DNA of 64,000 nt from Otis tarda (GCA_026413225.1 CM048552.1:131825053-131889052); one strand, 5' to 3'. Positions 42,401-55,490 are shown, numbered from the stretch's first letter. Notes: generated by a model not told the origin, from the letters alone. A program made the numbers and translations.

Positions 42401-45400
42401 TTAGCTTCATTTTTTGCCATCCATGCATCACACTCATTCTCCTGTACTCCTCATTACTGAGATTTCTCAAGGGACTTTTGCATCTGTTTCCTCTATCATG
42501 AGAAATATTGCTGTTAAGGGAACACCACATTGTTCCTAATAGCTTAATATGCCTTAATAATTATGTTTTCAGTGTCCTTCCTGTAAAAAATTGTAGTATT
42601 GTTATTTTATCTCAGTGCACTAAGTGGATGAACTTGGTAGGAGCATCAGCTACTGTTTTTTTCTGAAGGGCATAGTTAGAGTAGATGACACTCAATATTC
42701 CTTTCAATGGCTAAGCTAAGCTTTTTTTTTTTTTTCCTCTCTCCCAAAACCGTACTTTCCTCAAGGGAAGTGCATATATGTGTTATTAGAATTTAGACTG
42801 ACAGAAATAAAGCTGTTTAGCTGAGCTCCTGGCTTTCTCCCAAAACTTCAAAGGATCAAGGAATCTTTGGTAACTGTATCCCATAGCTGAATGTCTATAT
42901 TTCAAAAGAACTTAATGTGGACATTATAGTAAGAAAATGCTTTATCAAGCCATATATTAATATTTTTCAGAAATATATTTTTAATTGGTTTGTATGGTAA
43001 CTACTTCAAAGAGCATACATAACTCTCTAACTATAATTCAGTTAAAGAAGTATCTTATCTTGACACTTAACTTACTAAAGCCTGCACTTACCGTTCCGTT
43101 AGATGAAATTCTTTCTTCCAGTAACAGTCTATTGCTTGTGATAAGAGATGGAGTACCTAAGGGAAGTTACTAGCACAGTAAGTAGATTTGAAATGTATTT
43201 GGCATGGATCTTCCACCCTCACCATCATATATCTTTTTTCCAGTAAATTCTAACCTCTAGATTAAGAAATACAGAGGTGGCAGATAAAGTAAGTTCTGTT
43301 TCTTGTTCCACCTCCTGGCTCCACCACACTCCATTGCACTTCCCCAATTAGTCCCTTTTTAGTCTTAAGTAGCAGGGCTCTTAAGTGCACTTAATCTCCT
43401 GCAATATCTTGGAATATTTCGTGTTTGGTACATCAACTGAGCACTTCATAAACATGTGAAAATACCCAGTCTTTGTCAGCTTGAAATCCATCTGGACCAT
43501 CTCATCCTGCTTTTGAAATAGCCAAAAGCAGATAGAGAAGAATGTAGGAAACAGGTCATACACAACAAAATCTTTCTTCTTGTATGATCTCCCACTTTCA
43601 GTGCTTTCCACCTTGGGGATTCCCCAGCTGTAGCTCACTGTGTCATGATACACCCCTCCCTTTCCAGTTAGGGAAATGGGGAGTAAGGATGAGAGTCATT
43701 CAAAGAAAACTGAGGAAAGAGATTTCTGATTCTACAAGTGACCGCGTTGCACAGGTGTGCTCTGGGGCTCTATCAGGAATCTGGATTGGGTGCTCAACTC
43801 CAATCAGAAATACACATTTTAATGGCATTGCTTAAAGACAGCAGCACAAAATTTATTCTTTTTGGTCAAAAAGAAGTTTCTCCTTGGAGTCTGTTCTTGT
43901 GATAGAAAGCTCAGCTATAAATCACTGAGAGCTAGCAGAATATTTGAGTCATTTTAGAGCAGTAGATTACAAAGGGGAAAATACATTCCTTTTTCAGGAC
44001 TGAGAAAACCTTGAGGTCAATTCTTTTCATCACATCCTAGGAAAGTGCTAGACCTTCAGCTTCAAGTCTCTCTCCAGGCTCCTGTTGACACTCCCCACCC
44101 CATCTGAAAATATTTCAAATCTTTGTTCTCTCTGTAGAGGTGTGATGGTGTCTGCCTTGCTTGCTAGCAGCCTGTTGAGATTGGCCACAGAGCAGAACCA
44201 CCTCCTGTGGTAGTGGGCCTGCACAGGCCTTCTCTGAACCCTTTGGTGTTCTCAAGGACTTCTGTCACTGAGATGTGCAGACATACTGTCTCGAGCTCTG
44301 TTCAAACTTTTGCTCAGTATGCCATCACAAAAGCATTTAAATTTGATGCTGTAGTTGGCTGTGTTGCTCCTCCAGCCTCTATTTTTAGAGGTTTGCAAGA
44401 CCATCCTTCATTCAGCTGCAGAAGGCCAGGTAAAGGTGTAGGGGATATACGGCTTAGAGGCATCCACCCCATGACAATCACTTGGAGCAAAAAGTTAACT
44501 AATTTACCAAAAACTGGAAGCTATTTAAAATGTACGTTCTTCCTTTGTATTTACCTTTGAATCCCTCAATAAAACTTAGGTATAAGATCCATCCAGAAGA
44601 TGGGGCACTTTCTTCCCCTTTTGTAGCTTGCTTGTGCAGTTTAACAGTAGAAAGTACCGCTAGTTCTAAAAATGTTTCCAGCTCAAATAGTCACATCTAT
44701 GCGTAGCACAGTGAGAATAGGCCTTTGGACAGCAGGTTTTTAATAACTTTCTTTTTTTTGTGCTGTGAACTAAAGCCTGAGGGTACTCTAGGCCCTGTTC
44801 CAAGCCTCTTGTGTAGATGGTGTATGCACGCCTAAAGAGACAGGTTATAACCCACTGAGCACTCCTCAAACTAGAATTCTGAGAAATTTAAACTTCCATG
44901 ATATTTGGGGAGTTAACACTGATCTTCAGAATATACTGAAGAACATGGTACGTGAGGAGAAAATAAGATCATGGGGAGGTCAGAAGGACTGCTACATCTT
45001 GCGTATCAATCGGAGATTCAGATTAGGAGCTCCTGCATGTTTATATAGTTTTTAATATTTTTCATGGTAACAATAACGGGTGCACCTAGTTTACATAGCT
45101 GAAGTATATATCTACATGATTTCTTTAGCAGATACTATTATATTGTACTATTATGCCATAGCAAGAAATCAGAAGCCACAGAAACCTTCTCTCTTGGGCT
45201 GAGCTGCATTAGCGGTAGCATGGTAGTCTTCTCAACTAAAGGTCCCCCACTGTAGTTCTTCCGTGAAATTAGTCCCTTGATGGTACTGAAGGTTAGTTTC
45301 AGTTTTACGTTTATTAGTATAGAGTTGAGTATTGACCACTTTATGAAGTTGGTATTTGGGTTACTCTTCTGTATGGTTGTGTTGGCAGGACAATGTTGCA

Positions 45401-45819
45401 TTTGTATAATTGGCACAGAAAAGGACTGGAAACTAACATTTCTTAAAACCTAACAGTTTCTGAAATAGTAAAAATTCTAACACTGATCATTGGCAAGACA
45501 ATGTTTTTGAATAAGTAATATTTAGTACCTGCCTGGTCAATGCTCCTTTTGAACCTCTGTTGTAGTGTACCAATACAACAGTTGGTGCAGTGCATTCTGA
45601 ACCATCTCAGGGCAGTTAAGTTACTGAAGAAAACTTTTTTTTTTCGGCAAACCTATTTTTAAACTGGGTCACTTCCCCTGTTCAGTTTGCATTAATGCCA
45701 GCCCAACTGAAAGAGAAATGTACTGGAAGGTGAGAAGAGCAGTGGGAGGTAAGAAGACTGTTGTAAGCTGGTGTAGCCTCTGAAGACTTTGAGGAAACCC
45801 TGGCCTTAATGAATTGTTA
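36407..45819. other. intergenic, few recognisable features
   Basis: About 9.4 kb of AT-rich sequence downstream of EIF1AX. I see a CTCF-type motif at 37513-37530, an A-rich stretch with CC interruptions at about 38115-38180, and scattered short frames without family resemblance. No transposon could be assigned with confidence. Confidence 0.7.
37513..37530 (-). promoter_or_regulatory. CTCF-type motif
   Basis: The minus strand reads AGACACCAGATGGCGTTG, a fair match to the CTCF core (CACCAGATGGCG). Its orientation is opposite to that of the EIF1AX promoter motif. Confidence 0.45.
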
Positions 45820-46400
45820 GATTCACAGAATTGCACTAGCAACCCTCTGGGGGTTGCTAGTCCAACCTCCTGTGCAAAGCAGGTCCAGTTAGAACACATT
45901 GCTCATGGCTTCGTTCCGCCACTTTTTGAGTATTTCCAAGGATGGAGGCTCCACCGCCTCTCTAGGAAACCTCTTCCAGGGTTTGAACACCCTCATGGTT
46001 AAAAAGAAATAACTTCTTTCCATCTCTCATTGGAATCTTCTGTATTCTGAGTTGTGTCCTTTGCCTTTTGTTCACCCACAGTATGCCATGAAGAAGAGTC
46101 TGGCTTTCTCTTCTCTCCCCCTCCACCCCAATTACATAGTTGCAGGCAGGAGTAAGATCTCCTCTCGTCATTCTTTCCTACGGACTGAGCAAATGCAGCT
46201 CTCTGAGCCTCTCTTCAGTATCGTGCTCCAGTCCCTTCAGCAGTCTTGTTAGTTTTCTGCTGGACTCACTCATTTTTCTCATGCCGAGGAGCCCCAGAAG
46301 GGACATGGTATTTCATATGCAATCTCAACATAACAGTGCTCTTCACTGCAGACTAAAACAAGCATCTGGTATACGATTTTTTTTGTCCACTACTGAGCGG
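45820..46400 (-). mobile_element. old CR1 LINE fragment
   Basis: The + strand shows the decayed CR1 3' region: CACAGAATTGCACTAGC, GGAGGCTCCACCGCCTCTCT, AAACCTCTTCCAGGGTTTG, and further on GAGGAGCCCCAGAAGGGACA. This is the reverse-complement order of a CR1 C-terminus and 3' UTR. Many substitutions and broken frames mark it as old. Confidence 0.85.
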
Positions 46401-47844
46401 TTGCAGCACTCAATTTGAACTGCAAGACTGGAACTTGACTCCAAGAATCTGAGAACTCCTGACTCAATTCCCTGTTAGAGAAGGTAACTGAGTGACTCCA
46501 TCTCAGCAGAATAACTGCATGAAGTGAAAAAATACAATTAAGAGGTATTGCATAAAAAACTTAGAAGTTTGCTTTTTTTTTTAGACTAGCTTTTATCTTC
46601 AGTCCAACCAGACGTGCCCATATCTCTAGTGAAAATTGCACTACGGACTAAGGGTACTGTCATAACCACAGATACATAGATATAAAAACATTTTGGGGGA
46701 AATAAAATTCATGGTTTATGGTCTCCCTGTGAATTATTTTTTAATTTTTTTTCAACGGTGTGTTTTTTGAAGCTAGTTCTGTTAATAGCCATTGAACTTA
46801 GTTGGGAGAATAAGTGAGATTCAGATTGTCACTGCAGATTTCTGAACCAGATAAAGAATCTTCCACAAGATGACAGATTTTACACGTGCTTATGTCTCAA
46901 GCTTAGATTGGGACTTTTATTAAATTCAAGTTATTTTGTCTTGAGGCTATCTTCCTAAGATTTCTTCAATTTTCAGTTGCCAAAGTTCAATCTATTAAAG
47001 TTTTTTTTTGTTTGTTTGTTTGTTTTCTGTCAGAACTACATGGTTGCCAAAAGGGACTGGCTGCATAGGATGGAAAGGTTTTTGTCTATTGTATCAGTGG
47101 TTTTTGTCTATTATATCAGTGGTTTCAGTTTGTTAACTTAGAGCTAAGAGTCAAAGGTCTGATTTATATCTACTGAACCCCATCCAAATGCTAGTATAGA
47201 GGGAAGGACATGCTTCTCCTACCAGAAGGATCTTCAGAAGTACACTTGTTTGAGCTGTGAGGATCTGGAATGATTTTTAAGTTCATGTTTAAACACAGTA
47301 TTTTTCTTAAGTCTATAATCAGTTTGAGTGTTCATTCTGTAGGATCATTTCTTCATCTTTTTATTTAATTAGCTTGCAGCCTCTCTTCTAGGGAGGTGCC
47401 TTCTGAGGAAATAAACAAGTGCAACTGCTGGAATAATGTCATTGTTGTTGCTGCTGAGAGCCTGTCTATTCAAGCCCCATTTTAAACTCCCTACCTGTAA
47501 CTGCTCAAAGGCCAGAATTATTTGTCACTACCTTGATATCAGCAGCCCCCGAAGTCACAGTTTTCCATCTGCAATATTTAAGAGAAAAGAGTCTAAGAGA
47601 TACCACTAGCTTCAGACCAGTCTTCTAAGTGTCAGAAGTTGAAGACCTCTTCCATGGCTGAGTCACAAGTGTCTCAGACACATGAATGGAAACAACAGTC
47701 ACCAGTGGTTCAAACAGCACCAGCTTTTACTGTACTGCTGGATCAGGTACTGGATCTGCACGAGACAAGGCCAGAAGGCAGGTAAAAGGAGATTTCTGTT
47801 GCTTGGACCTCCACAAAAGAAAAAAAGAGGTCAGATACAGTGTT
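46401..47844. other. intergenic, no gene recognised
   Basis: AT-rich. A 22-bp tandem duplication lies at 47077-47120. I see nothing else. Confidence 0.7.
47077..47120. repeat. 22-bp tandem duplication
   Basis: Two head-to-tail copies of GGTTTTTGTCTATTRTATCAG plus T differ at one base (G or A at R). Confidence 0.95.
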
Positions 47845-48570
47845 TCAGTACATTCTCAAGTACTTCACTTTTTGTTCCCAGATGGAGGACTTGGCATTTC
47901 CCTTTCTTGAACTTCATATGGATTCTGTTGACCCATTTCTTCAGTCTGTTGAGGTCTCTTTGAATGGCACAACACCCATCTGATGTATCATCTACTCCTC
48001 CCAGTTTTGTGTCATCTGCAGAGTTGCTGAGGGTGCACTCTGTCCTATCATCCAAGGCATTAATGAAGGTCCCAAGGAGTGTTAACTCCTGGGATACATC
48101 TCCAGCTTGACTTAATACCACTGATCACAACCTTTGGAGCCTAGCAGTTCGGTTAGTTTTCATTTCACCCCGTTGGTCATTTATCTATTTCATCAGTTTG
48201 TCTATGAGGATGCTATGGGAAACAGTATTGAAAGCCTTGCTCAAGTCAACAAAAATAAAGCCCATGGCTCTCCCTCCCTCCACCAAGCCACTCGTATACT
48301 GTCATCATAGGGGAGGTATGATGATCACTTTGTAAATCAAGGCTGACTACTCCCCAACACCTTCTTATCCTTTAATATGTTTGAAAATCACTTGCAACAC
48401 CACCTTCCAAGGGACTGAGGTGAGGCTGCCTGCCCTGTAGATTCTTGGATCCTCCTTTTTGCTCTTCTTGAAGAAAGCAGTAACTTTTACTTTCTTCCAG
48501 TTCCCCAGGAACCTCCCCTGATCACCATCACCATCAGTTAACAAGAGTGGCCTCACAATGACATCAGCTC
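47845..48570 (-). mobile_element. CR1 LINE fragment, reverse transcriptase part
   Basis: Minus-strand translation gives decayed CR1 reverse transcriptase pieces: FINALDDRTECTLSNSADDT with LNRLKKWVNRIHMKFKKGKC (47831-48121), and upstream KVTAFFKKSKKEDPRIYRAG with SLTSVPWKVV (48365-48556). The YADD-type motif is changed and frames are broken. The 3' end of the element is missing. Confidence 0.9.
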
Positions 48571-48575
48571 CATGA

Positions 48576-48877
48576 TGTTATAACTCTTAAATAATTCAAA
48601 CCTAGAGGAAGAAGCATGTTCCATGGATTTGCAGGGAGGAAGAAAACCAACCCTTAATTGTACATTACAGTGATCTTTAACCTGTGAAATGAAGGTAAGT
48701 TAATGTTTGATTAAGAGCAGATGATTACTCAAGTTCTGAAATGTATAACAACTATCTATAAATACATCCCTGTGAAATTTCCATAAAATCATGTTTATTT
48801 ACATTTTTAGCATACATATTTCAGATTTTTTTTCTGAATGTCTATACATAATAAACCAAAATATCTGATTTTTTTTA
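48576..48877. repeat. dispersed repeat copy A (pair with 54536-54848)
   Basis: This AT-rich segment of about 300 bp recurs in the same orientation about 6 kb downstream. Shared blocks include CTAGAGGAAG-AGCATGTTCC, CTTAATTGTACAT and GGTAAGTTAATGTTTGATTA. I do not recognise the family. It directly abuts the 5' edge of the CR1 at 47845-48570. Confidence 0.85.
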
Positions 48878-49028
48878 GCACTTGTAAGTGTGTTGGTTGC
48901 ATCCCATCAGGTGTCTTCTGGTTCTAGTTTCTCATAGCGTGGCTGCTCTGCTCCTCTCCTTTACATACATCGTGTCCTATCCTTTCTCCATTGAAACCTG
49001 GAATACTGGATCCAATGTCAAATCCATC

Positions 49029-49916
49029 ATCATAGAATCATAGAATATTTAAGGTTGGAAAAGACCTCCAAATCATCAAGTCCAGCCGTCAACCTAATAC
49101 CACTGTGCCTACTAAACCATGTCCTGAAGTGCCAAATCTACACATTCTTTGAATGCCTTCAGGGATGGTGCCTCCACCACTTCCTTGGGCAACCTGTTCC
49201 AGTGCCTGACCTCTCTTTCAGTAAAGAAGTGTTTCCTAATGTCCAGCCTAAACCTCCCCTGCCGCAACTTGAGGCCATTTCCTCTTGTTCTATCACTAGT
49301 TACTTGGGAGAAGAGACCAACATCTGCCTCCCTACAACCTCCTTTCAAGTAGTTGTAGAGAGCAATGAGATCTCCCCTCAGCCTCCTCTTCTCCAGACTG
49401 AACAATACCAGTTCCCTCAGCTGCTCATCATAAGACTTGTGCTCCAGACCCTTCACCAGCTTTGTTGCCCTTCTCTGCTCACATTCCAGTAACTCAATGT
49501 CCTTCTTGTAGTGAGGGGTCCAAAACCGCATGCAGTATTCGAGGTGAGGCCTCACCAGTGCTGAGTACAGAGGGATGATCACCTCCCTACTCCTGCTGGC
49601 CACACTGTTCCTGATACAAGCCAGGATGCTGTTGGCCTTCTTGGCCACCTGGGCACACTGCTGGCTCATGTTCAACTGCCTGTGGACCAATACCCGCAGG
49701 TCCTTTTCCACCAGACAGATTTCCAGCCACTCTTCCCCAAGCCTGTAGCATTGCATGGGGTTGTTGTGACCCAAGTGCAGGACCCGGCACTTGGCCTTGT
49801 TGAACTTCATACAGTTCACCTTGGCCCATCGATCCAGCCTGTCCTGATCCCTCTGCAGAGCCTTCCTACCCTCGAGCTGATGGACACTCCCGCCCAGTTT
49901 GGTGTCATTTGTGTCA
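49029..49916 (-). mobile_element. CR1 LINE, 3' end with 235-codon RT remnant
   Basis: The + strand starts CATAGAATCATAGAATATTT, the reverse-complemented CR1 tail. The minus frame 49819-49112 is open for 235 codons and encodes the CR1 reverse transcriptase C-terminus: [80 protein letters not shown]. The catalytic palm is absent because of 5' truncation. Confidence 0.96.
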
Positions 49917-51235
49917 TAAAAAGAAGAATTCAGATGTGTAGAATATATGGATATAGACTACCATCTGAGGACTGCTTTTTTGGGGTTTTTCTGTTGTTTG
50001 GGAAAAAAATAAACAAAAATCACACACCTCTAAACAGGAGATGAGCAGATCAGTGTTTCCTTGAGTATGGTAAAGCAAGTTCTATTAGTGGTGACACCTG
50101 AAAATCATATTGACTGTAAATGACCTTATTGTCATTTGCCTAAGAATATAGAAAATGTGTGGACTCTTATTAGCATGGCCACTTGCCTCTTGGAAGTATC
50201 AAAAAGCCCTCCAGTTTTTAGATCCCAAGTATGCAGGTTCATCTGATTCACCTTTTGAAAGCATTCTCCCCTGTACCATCCAGCCTTCCTACAACAAAAG
50301 TTTGTGGCCAGCAGAGAGGGTCAAAGAGGTAGGACCAGAATTTGTTCATAGGTCCAGTTGCTTCCATTTCTTCTGCTTCAGAGGATGCTCTATAACTCTG
50401 TTGTACTGAGGACAGAATCATCATCTTAAAATTATCTTTCTATTAAGATTTAAGTGTCAAATGGACTATTACAATTTGATCTGTTCCATCATGTCAAGCT
50501 ATACTGAAAAACCTGGCAAATTTATGTTTTGTTCAGAAGCGATTGTCTTTCAGGTGCAGCTTATTCCTAACTGATAAAGGCAATGATAGTCCACAGATTC
50601 AGAGGAAAATTATGATCTTCAATATTTCCTGATGGAGGAAAAAAAAATTTCATGCAATTGAGAAAGAGACACCTTTTTTTTTTCTGTACCATGCAGTGTG
50701 GGAAACTACTGGGCTGAGATGTCATAGAATTGTTCACAGCAGAATATGTCTGTTTATACCAAAGTATTTCCTACAGAGCAAAGAAGCTGAATAATGCTTT
50801 GATAACTGCAGGCCAGAGAGAGGCTAATTAGCAATTCAGGTTGTCTTGTTTCGGACACGGCAGAAGGAGCAACTGAGTCTTGATCTAGATTTTAATGTGA
50901 TGGAGGACAAAGTCAAATAAGCCAGAAAGGTGAATGGGTGCCAGGGCAAGGGAACGAGGGATGTGGAGCAGAAGAGTGGCTTTAATACCTTTCCTTAGCT
51001 AAAGTCACTTGCTGTAGTTCTAACCCCAGAAAATGGGTTGATGAGAGGTCTTGTCTCAGTTACAAAACTTACCAAGCTCTTTCCCACCTCTTGAATCTTC
51101 TCTCTTCAAACAGGCTAGGTGACAATCTTCTACCACCACTCATTAAACCAATCAACTTAATAAATAGTTTATTTTAATAATAGGGCTTTAATAATAAGCT
51201 GTTGTGAAGATCTGAGACCTCCTGCAAGACTGTAG
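49917..51235. other. intergenic, no gene recognised
   Basis: AT-rich. No family-level similarity seen on either strand. Confidence 0.7.
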
Positions 51236-52810
51236 AAATGTTGGTTGGAAGACACCTCTGGAGGCTGTCTTTGAGTTGGACCAGCTCAGCACTAGACTAT
51301 ATCACTCTTGGCTTTGCCTGAATCTTGAAAAGCCCCAGTGACAGAGATTCCTCCTCCACTCTGGACAGCCTGTTTCAGTGCCCAGCTACCATCTTCTTGA
51401 TTTTGTTTTCTGATGCCAGTCGGAACCTCCCATGCTGTAAACTGTGGCAATTGTCCTTTGTTAAACCAGCTGGCAGTAGCAAGAAGAGTATGGCTCTGTC
51501 ACTTCTGTAATAATACTTCAAACAGTTGTAGGCTGATGTTATGTCACTTCTTAGCTTCCTTTTTACCAGACTAAATAAGTCCAGCTCCTTCAGCCTCTCC
51601 TCAATAGCCTTCTTAGTAGCCCTTCACTGAAGTCCTTCCAATTTCACCATGTTACTCTTGTTCAGAGGTATCCAAAACTAAACACTGCTTCAAGTATGGC
51701 CTCACCAGTACCAAGTCGGGATTATCAGCAAATTTCCTTTTATGTGCTGGCCACACTTCTAACGTCACCCAGTATGTAGCTGCTTTCACAAGAGCATGCC
51801 GCGGGTTCACGTTCAATCCGGTGTGCACTGTAACCCACAGGACTATGACCTAGCCAGCCACTTCCCACCCCATGTGGTTATTCCAGCTGCCATAGGAGCA
51901 GAACTTCATACTTAGAAGGATCATGAGGTCTCTGTGCAATCCTTGTGTTTTTCAAGGTCCTTCTGGGTTGAGCCAGCAGCCACTTCCACTGACTTAGCAT
52001 TATCTGCAGGGAATGAGCTCGGTGTTGCAGCCGGGTTGTTAATGAAGGCATTTGATATGGGTGCCAGTATTGACCTCAGGGTGCTTTGCTGATTACCAGC
52101 AAAACACTGAGTTATTGACTGCTACCCTTACAGCCAGTTTTCAATTCATTTAAACAGTCTGTTTGTCCGGTCCATGCTTCTGCTGTTTCCAGAGGGGAAG
52201 GCTGGGGAAGGTGGTGTTTAAAGCCATATTCAAGTCACTCCACCCTTGCCCACGGAGCCAGTCTTTTTATCATAGCAGGCAATCAGGCAGGTCAAACGTG
52301 GTTTGCCTTCCTGGGCTGACTACTGCTGGCTATGTGCTCCCTGATCTTTCCATTAAGGGACGTGAAGGTGACTGGGATATCGTTTCCCAAGTTGTCCTTC
52401 TCGCCTTTTTGAAAGCTAAAGATTGATAGTGGCCTTGCACTCAGGTCCATCAGGTCTTCAGCAGCTTGGGGTGATTCCCACCCAGCCCAGTGGATCTGAA
52501 TACATCCAGTTTCTCTCACCTGTTGCTCCTCCATTGCTGGCTGCCCGATTCTCTCTCCGACTGTGTCCGTACAGGCAGAGGTCTGAGAGTTGGCTGTGGT
52601 TATGAAGACAGAGGCAGAAAAAAGGCACTGAGTTCATCGGCTTTTTCATTGATACCTGTTGTCACTAGGGGCCTCCATCAGCAGAAGCCTGTTTTCCTTG
52701 AACTTGCATTTCCAATTAGCATTCTCACAGAATCTGCCTTGTTCCAACCAGTGCCCCTCAGCAGTCTCAGCTCCAGCTGGGCTTTTGCCTTTCTGATCTT
52801 TACACTAAGC
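51236..52810 (-). mobile_element. old, long CR1 LINE fragment
   Basis: The + strand carries decayed but ordered CR1 landmarks from 3' to 5': GACAGAGATTCCTCCTCCAC, CAGCCTGTTTCAGTGCCCAG, CAAGTATGGCCTCACCAGTA, GCATTATCTGCAGGGAATGA, and near 52300 the region read elsewhere as EN/RT. It spans about 1.57 kb with many indels and no long frame. The far (5') boundary is approximate. Confidence 0.75.
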
Positions 52811-54535
52811 AGCTAACACTGCTTTTTCTTTATTTTCTTTTTTTATTTTTGTGTCTGTTAATTGGTAGTGGTTTACTTAAGACATCAGAATAATTTTATT
52901 TAGTTAATTTAGCCAATCTAAACCACATAGGAGATGGTCTTTCTGACTCTTGCACACTTTTGCTCCAGCAGGTCAAGACTCATGAATGAACATGGAAAAA
53001 TTACTCCAACTGCAGAAGCAATTGCAGTCTGCTAGTAGGAAGGCATGGAAAAGATGCCTGAAATTACAACCCAGTTAAATGTGGTTAATACAAATATCAA
53101 TACAAATGGAATGGGATTCTTCTGGTCTTCAAATATTTAGAAGAAAGATGCAACTAGACAGTGAAGACCAGCAGATCACCCTATAAGAAGGTTTAGGGTT
53201 TGTCTGCCATTGGGAAACATTCTTGGAAGAGGATCATACGCTGAGCAGTTTGAGTTCTAGACTGGGATCAAGATTAATTTGATTGATAAGAGCTTAAATT
53301 TAAAAGCAGAGAACAAAGCTGGGAAAGGTTCATTTAATCTCCATGATGATAATGTAGTGAGAAAGAAACATCAGAGGGTCAGAGAGAGGAATGAATGTGC
53401 CAATACTGATAAGAGCACTTGCTGGCTAACACAGAGTGGGAAAGTACTGGCTAAAAATGAACCTCTTGCAGCGGCCAGTCTGAAGGTGTTACATTGGTAC
53501 AACAAAACAGAAGATCCAGAACAACTGGCTGGGAATGTGTAGTACAGAGACCTACGGAGGATTCGCAGTTGTGGCTGGAACATCAGAATAGAAGTATATG
53601 CATCATTTAGGAAAGACAGAAGAGAAAAATAAAGATGGCGAAATAGTGTTTTGCATTCATGACTTCAGAGAAAGAAAAGGGACGATACGTATAAGATGGA
53701 TCCTGTTTGAATTAAAATTGTTTAGAGAAAGGTAGAAAAAAATACTGTACTGAGGTATCAGAGAGCCTGCAGCATATAAGGTTGGATTTAGACAGGGATG
53801 TAGATCTCTGTCATGTAATTTGGAAAAGAAAAGGAGTACCCTTAGTAACTCTATAAATATGGAAAAGTTTAAATCCTCAGACTGGAAGATCTACCTATTC
53901 CTAGATCTGCTAACAGATCACTACACTGCAGTAACAAGGTATGCAAGACTGCTGTGAAAACCTTCTATCATTTGCCTAGCAAGAAATATGCAGAATCCTT
54001 AAACATTTTTTTAACTGCAAGTAAGTAATTTCCATTATTTTTAACTGATATGGAATGAAAAGAAATTCTGAAATGGCAGAATTCTCATTAAATAGAAACA
54101 TTAGTTTTAGCCCTCTTAATTTTTTCTGACTAGTTGGGTTAGTTGCATCGGGTTGTATCTTCAAATTGAGCTTGAAGGCAGAGACAATAACTTATTTCAT
54201 AATTATCACAAATTAATTTAAAAACAAATGCTGAACATTCTGAATATAAAGTAGAAATTAAAAAATAATGATTACAAGATATATAGTACACATAATTAGA
54301 CCTGATTTTCCAGGGGCCAGAAGCCTAAGTTGTCAAAGAGCTAGAATTCAGAAAATACACAAAATTATTGCAAAAACAACACTATGCCTTTGGTACCACC
54401 CCTTACATTATTTCCACAGAATCTGGCATGCCTGTTTTTATTATCCCACTAGCAATTACTAGATCTTATTTTGTATTTTGGTCTCTCTTGTGTTGGCTAC
54501 AGAGGTTTGTAAACATTTACAAACTGCATTCACTA
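52811..54535. other. intergenic, no gene recognised
   Basis: AT-rich. An 87-codon + frame at 53279-53542 has no recognisable domain. I see nothing else. Confidence 0.7.
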
Positions 54536-54848
54536 TGTTTGCTTAGTTGTAACTCCTATAAAATTCAAATCTAGAGGAAGCAGCATGTTCCATGAATTGC
54601 TGGATTGGCAGGGAGACAGAAAATTGATCCTTAATTGTACATGAGAGTGATCTTTAATCTGTGAAATTAAGGTAAGTTAATGTTTGATTAACATCTGATG
54701 TTTACTCAAGTTTTGAAATGTACGAAAATTACATAAATACTTTGCTGTGAAACTTCTGTATAGTTATTATTTTATTTTTTTAGCATATATATTTAAGATT
54801 TCTTTGTTGAATGTTCATACATTATAAACTGGAATAACTGATTTTTCT
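54536..54848. repeat. dispersed repeat copy B (pair with 48576-48877)
   Basis: Second copy of the unassigned repeat in direct orientation, diverged by substitutions and small indels. Its core starts near 54545 (TTGTAACTCCTATAAAATTC) and fades near 54848. Confidence 0.85.
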
Positions 54849-55243
54849 GTCCAGACACAGATTGTTTAATTTGCTGTAGCTGTGCTGAAGTCAGTGGAGC
54901 TCAGCCTGAGGATCCATTTTGTTCTTGATTAACAAGTCTTGTCAATAGACCCTCCCCTTCTGTGTTAGAATGTTCAGTACAATGTTTTATACCCATTGAT
55001 TTGAGGCTCAGCTCAATAATTTTTAAAAGACTGCTTGCTTCAAAATTATTGATCTCACTTGAATAGCCAGGAGACCTTTAGACTGTCAGCATCTACAGGC
55101 ATAGCCTGATTTATCTTGCTTTGAAGCAACTGCAGAATAGCTGTGACCAGCGTCGCATTCTCTATTTGGTATGCCAAATCACACGCACAAATAAATATCA
55201 CAGTCTATGGAAGTTAAGGAAGAATGAAAATTGATTATGGAAG

Positions 55244-55490
55244 TGTCGTAGTTCAGCCCTGATCAGGACAAGAGAGATGGTATGTAGTATGGGGCTGTTG
55301 CATGCTGCATCTGGAACTCGCAGCTGGTGCCCGAACAGGGACATGAACCCTGGACCGTCAACTCTTCAATGACAGATAACGTGGACAAGCTCTGGCTGAA
55401 GACCAGGATCTTGTCTCCAAGCTTCACACCTGGTGATGCCAAAGCATTACTCTCTGTTTTGCCTTTAATCCCCTGAGGCTGGCAGCGGGA
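55244..55490 (+). mobile_element. retroviral-type LTR edge and tRNA-Lys primer-binding-site-like sequence
   Basis: The sequence begins TGTCGTAGTTCAGCC, like an avian LTR terminus. About 80 bp later comes CGCAGC and then TGGTGCCCGAACAGGGAC (55325-55342), which is complementary to the 3' end of tRNA-Lys(UUU) with one mismatch. Similarity to the tRNA continues to 55356. A short open stretch beginning ATGACAGATAACG (about 35 codons) follows and is not recognised as gag. An 80-bp LTR is far too short, so this is a heavily deleted remnant, or a tRNA-derived fragment rather than a provirus. Confidence 0.5.

Noticed and set aside
48576..54848. Reading the direct repeat pair as the two LTRs of a 6-kb provirus
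   Set aside because: The ends lack convincing TG...CA, no primer-binding site follows the first copy, and the interior is CR1 fragments and unassigned AT-rich DNA without retroviral genes.
55325..55356. A tRNA-Lys gene on the minus strand
   Set aside because: Only the 3' half including CCA is present. The anticodon, D-arm and 5' acceptor strand are missing, and genomic tRNA genes in vertebrates do not encode CCA.
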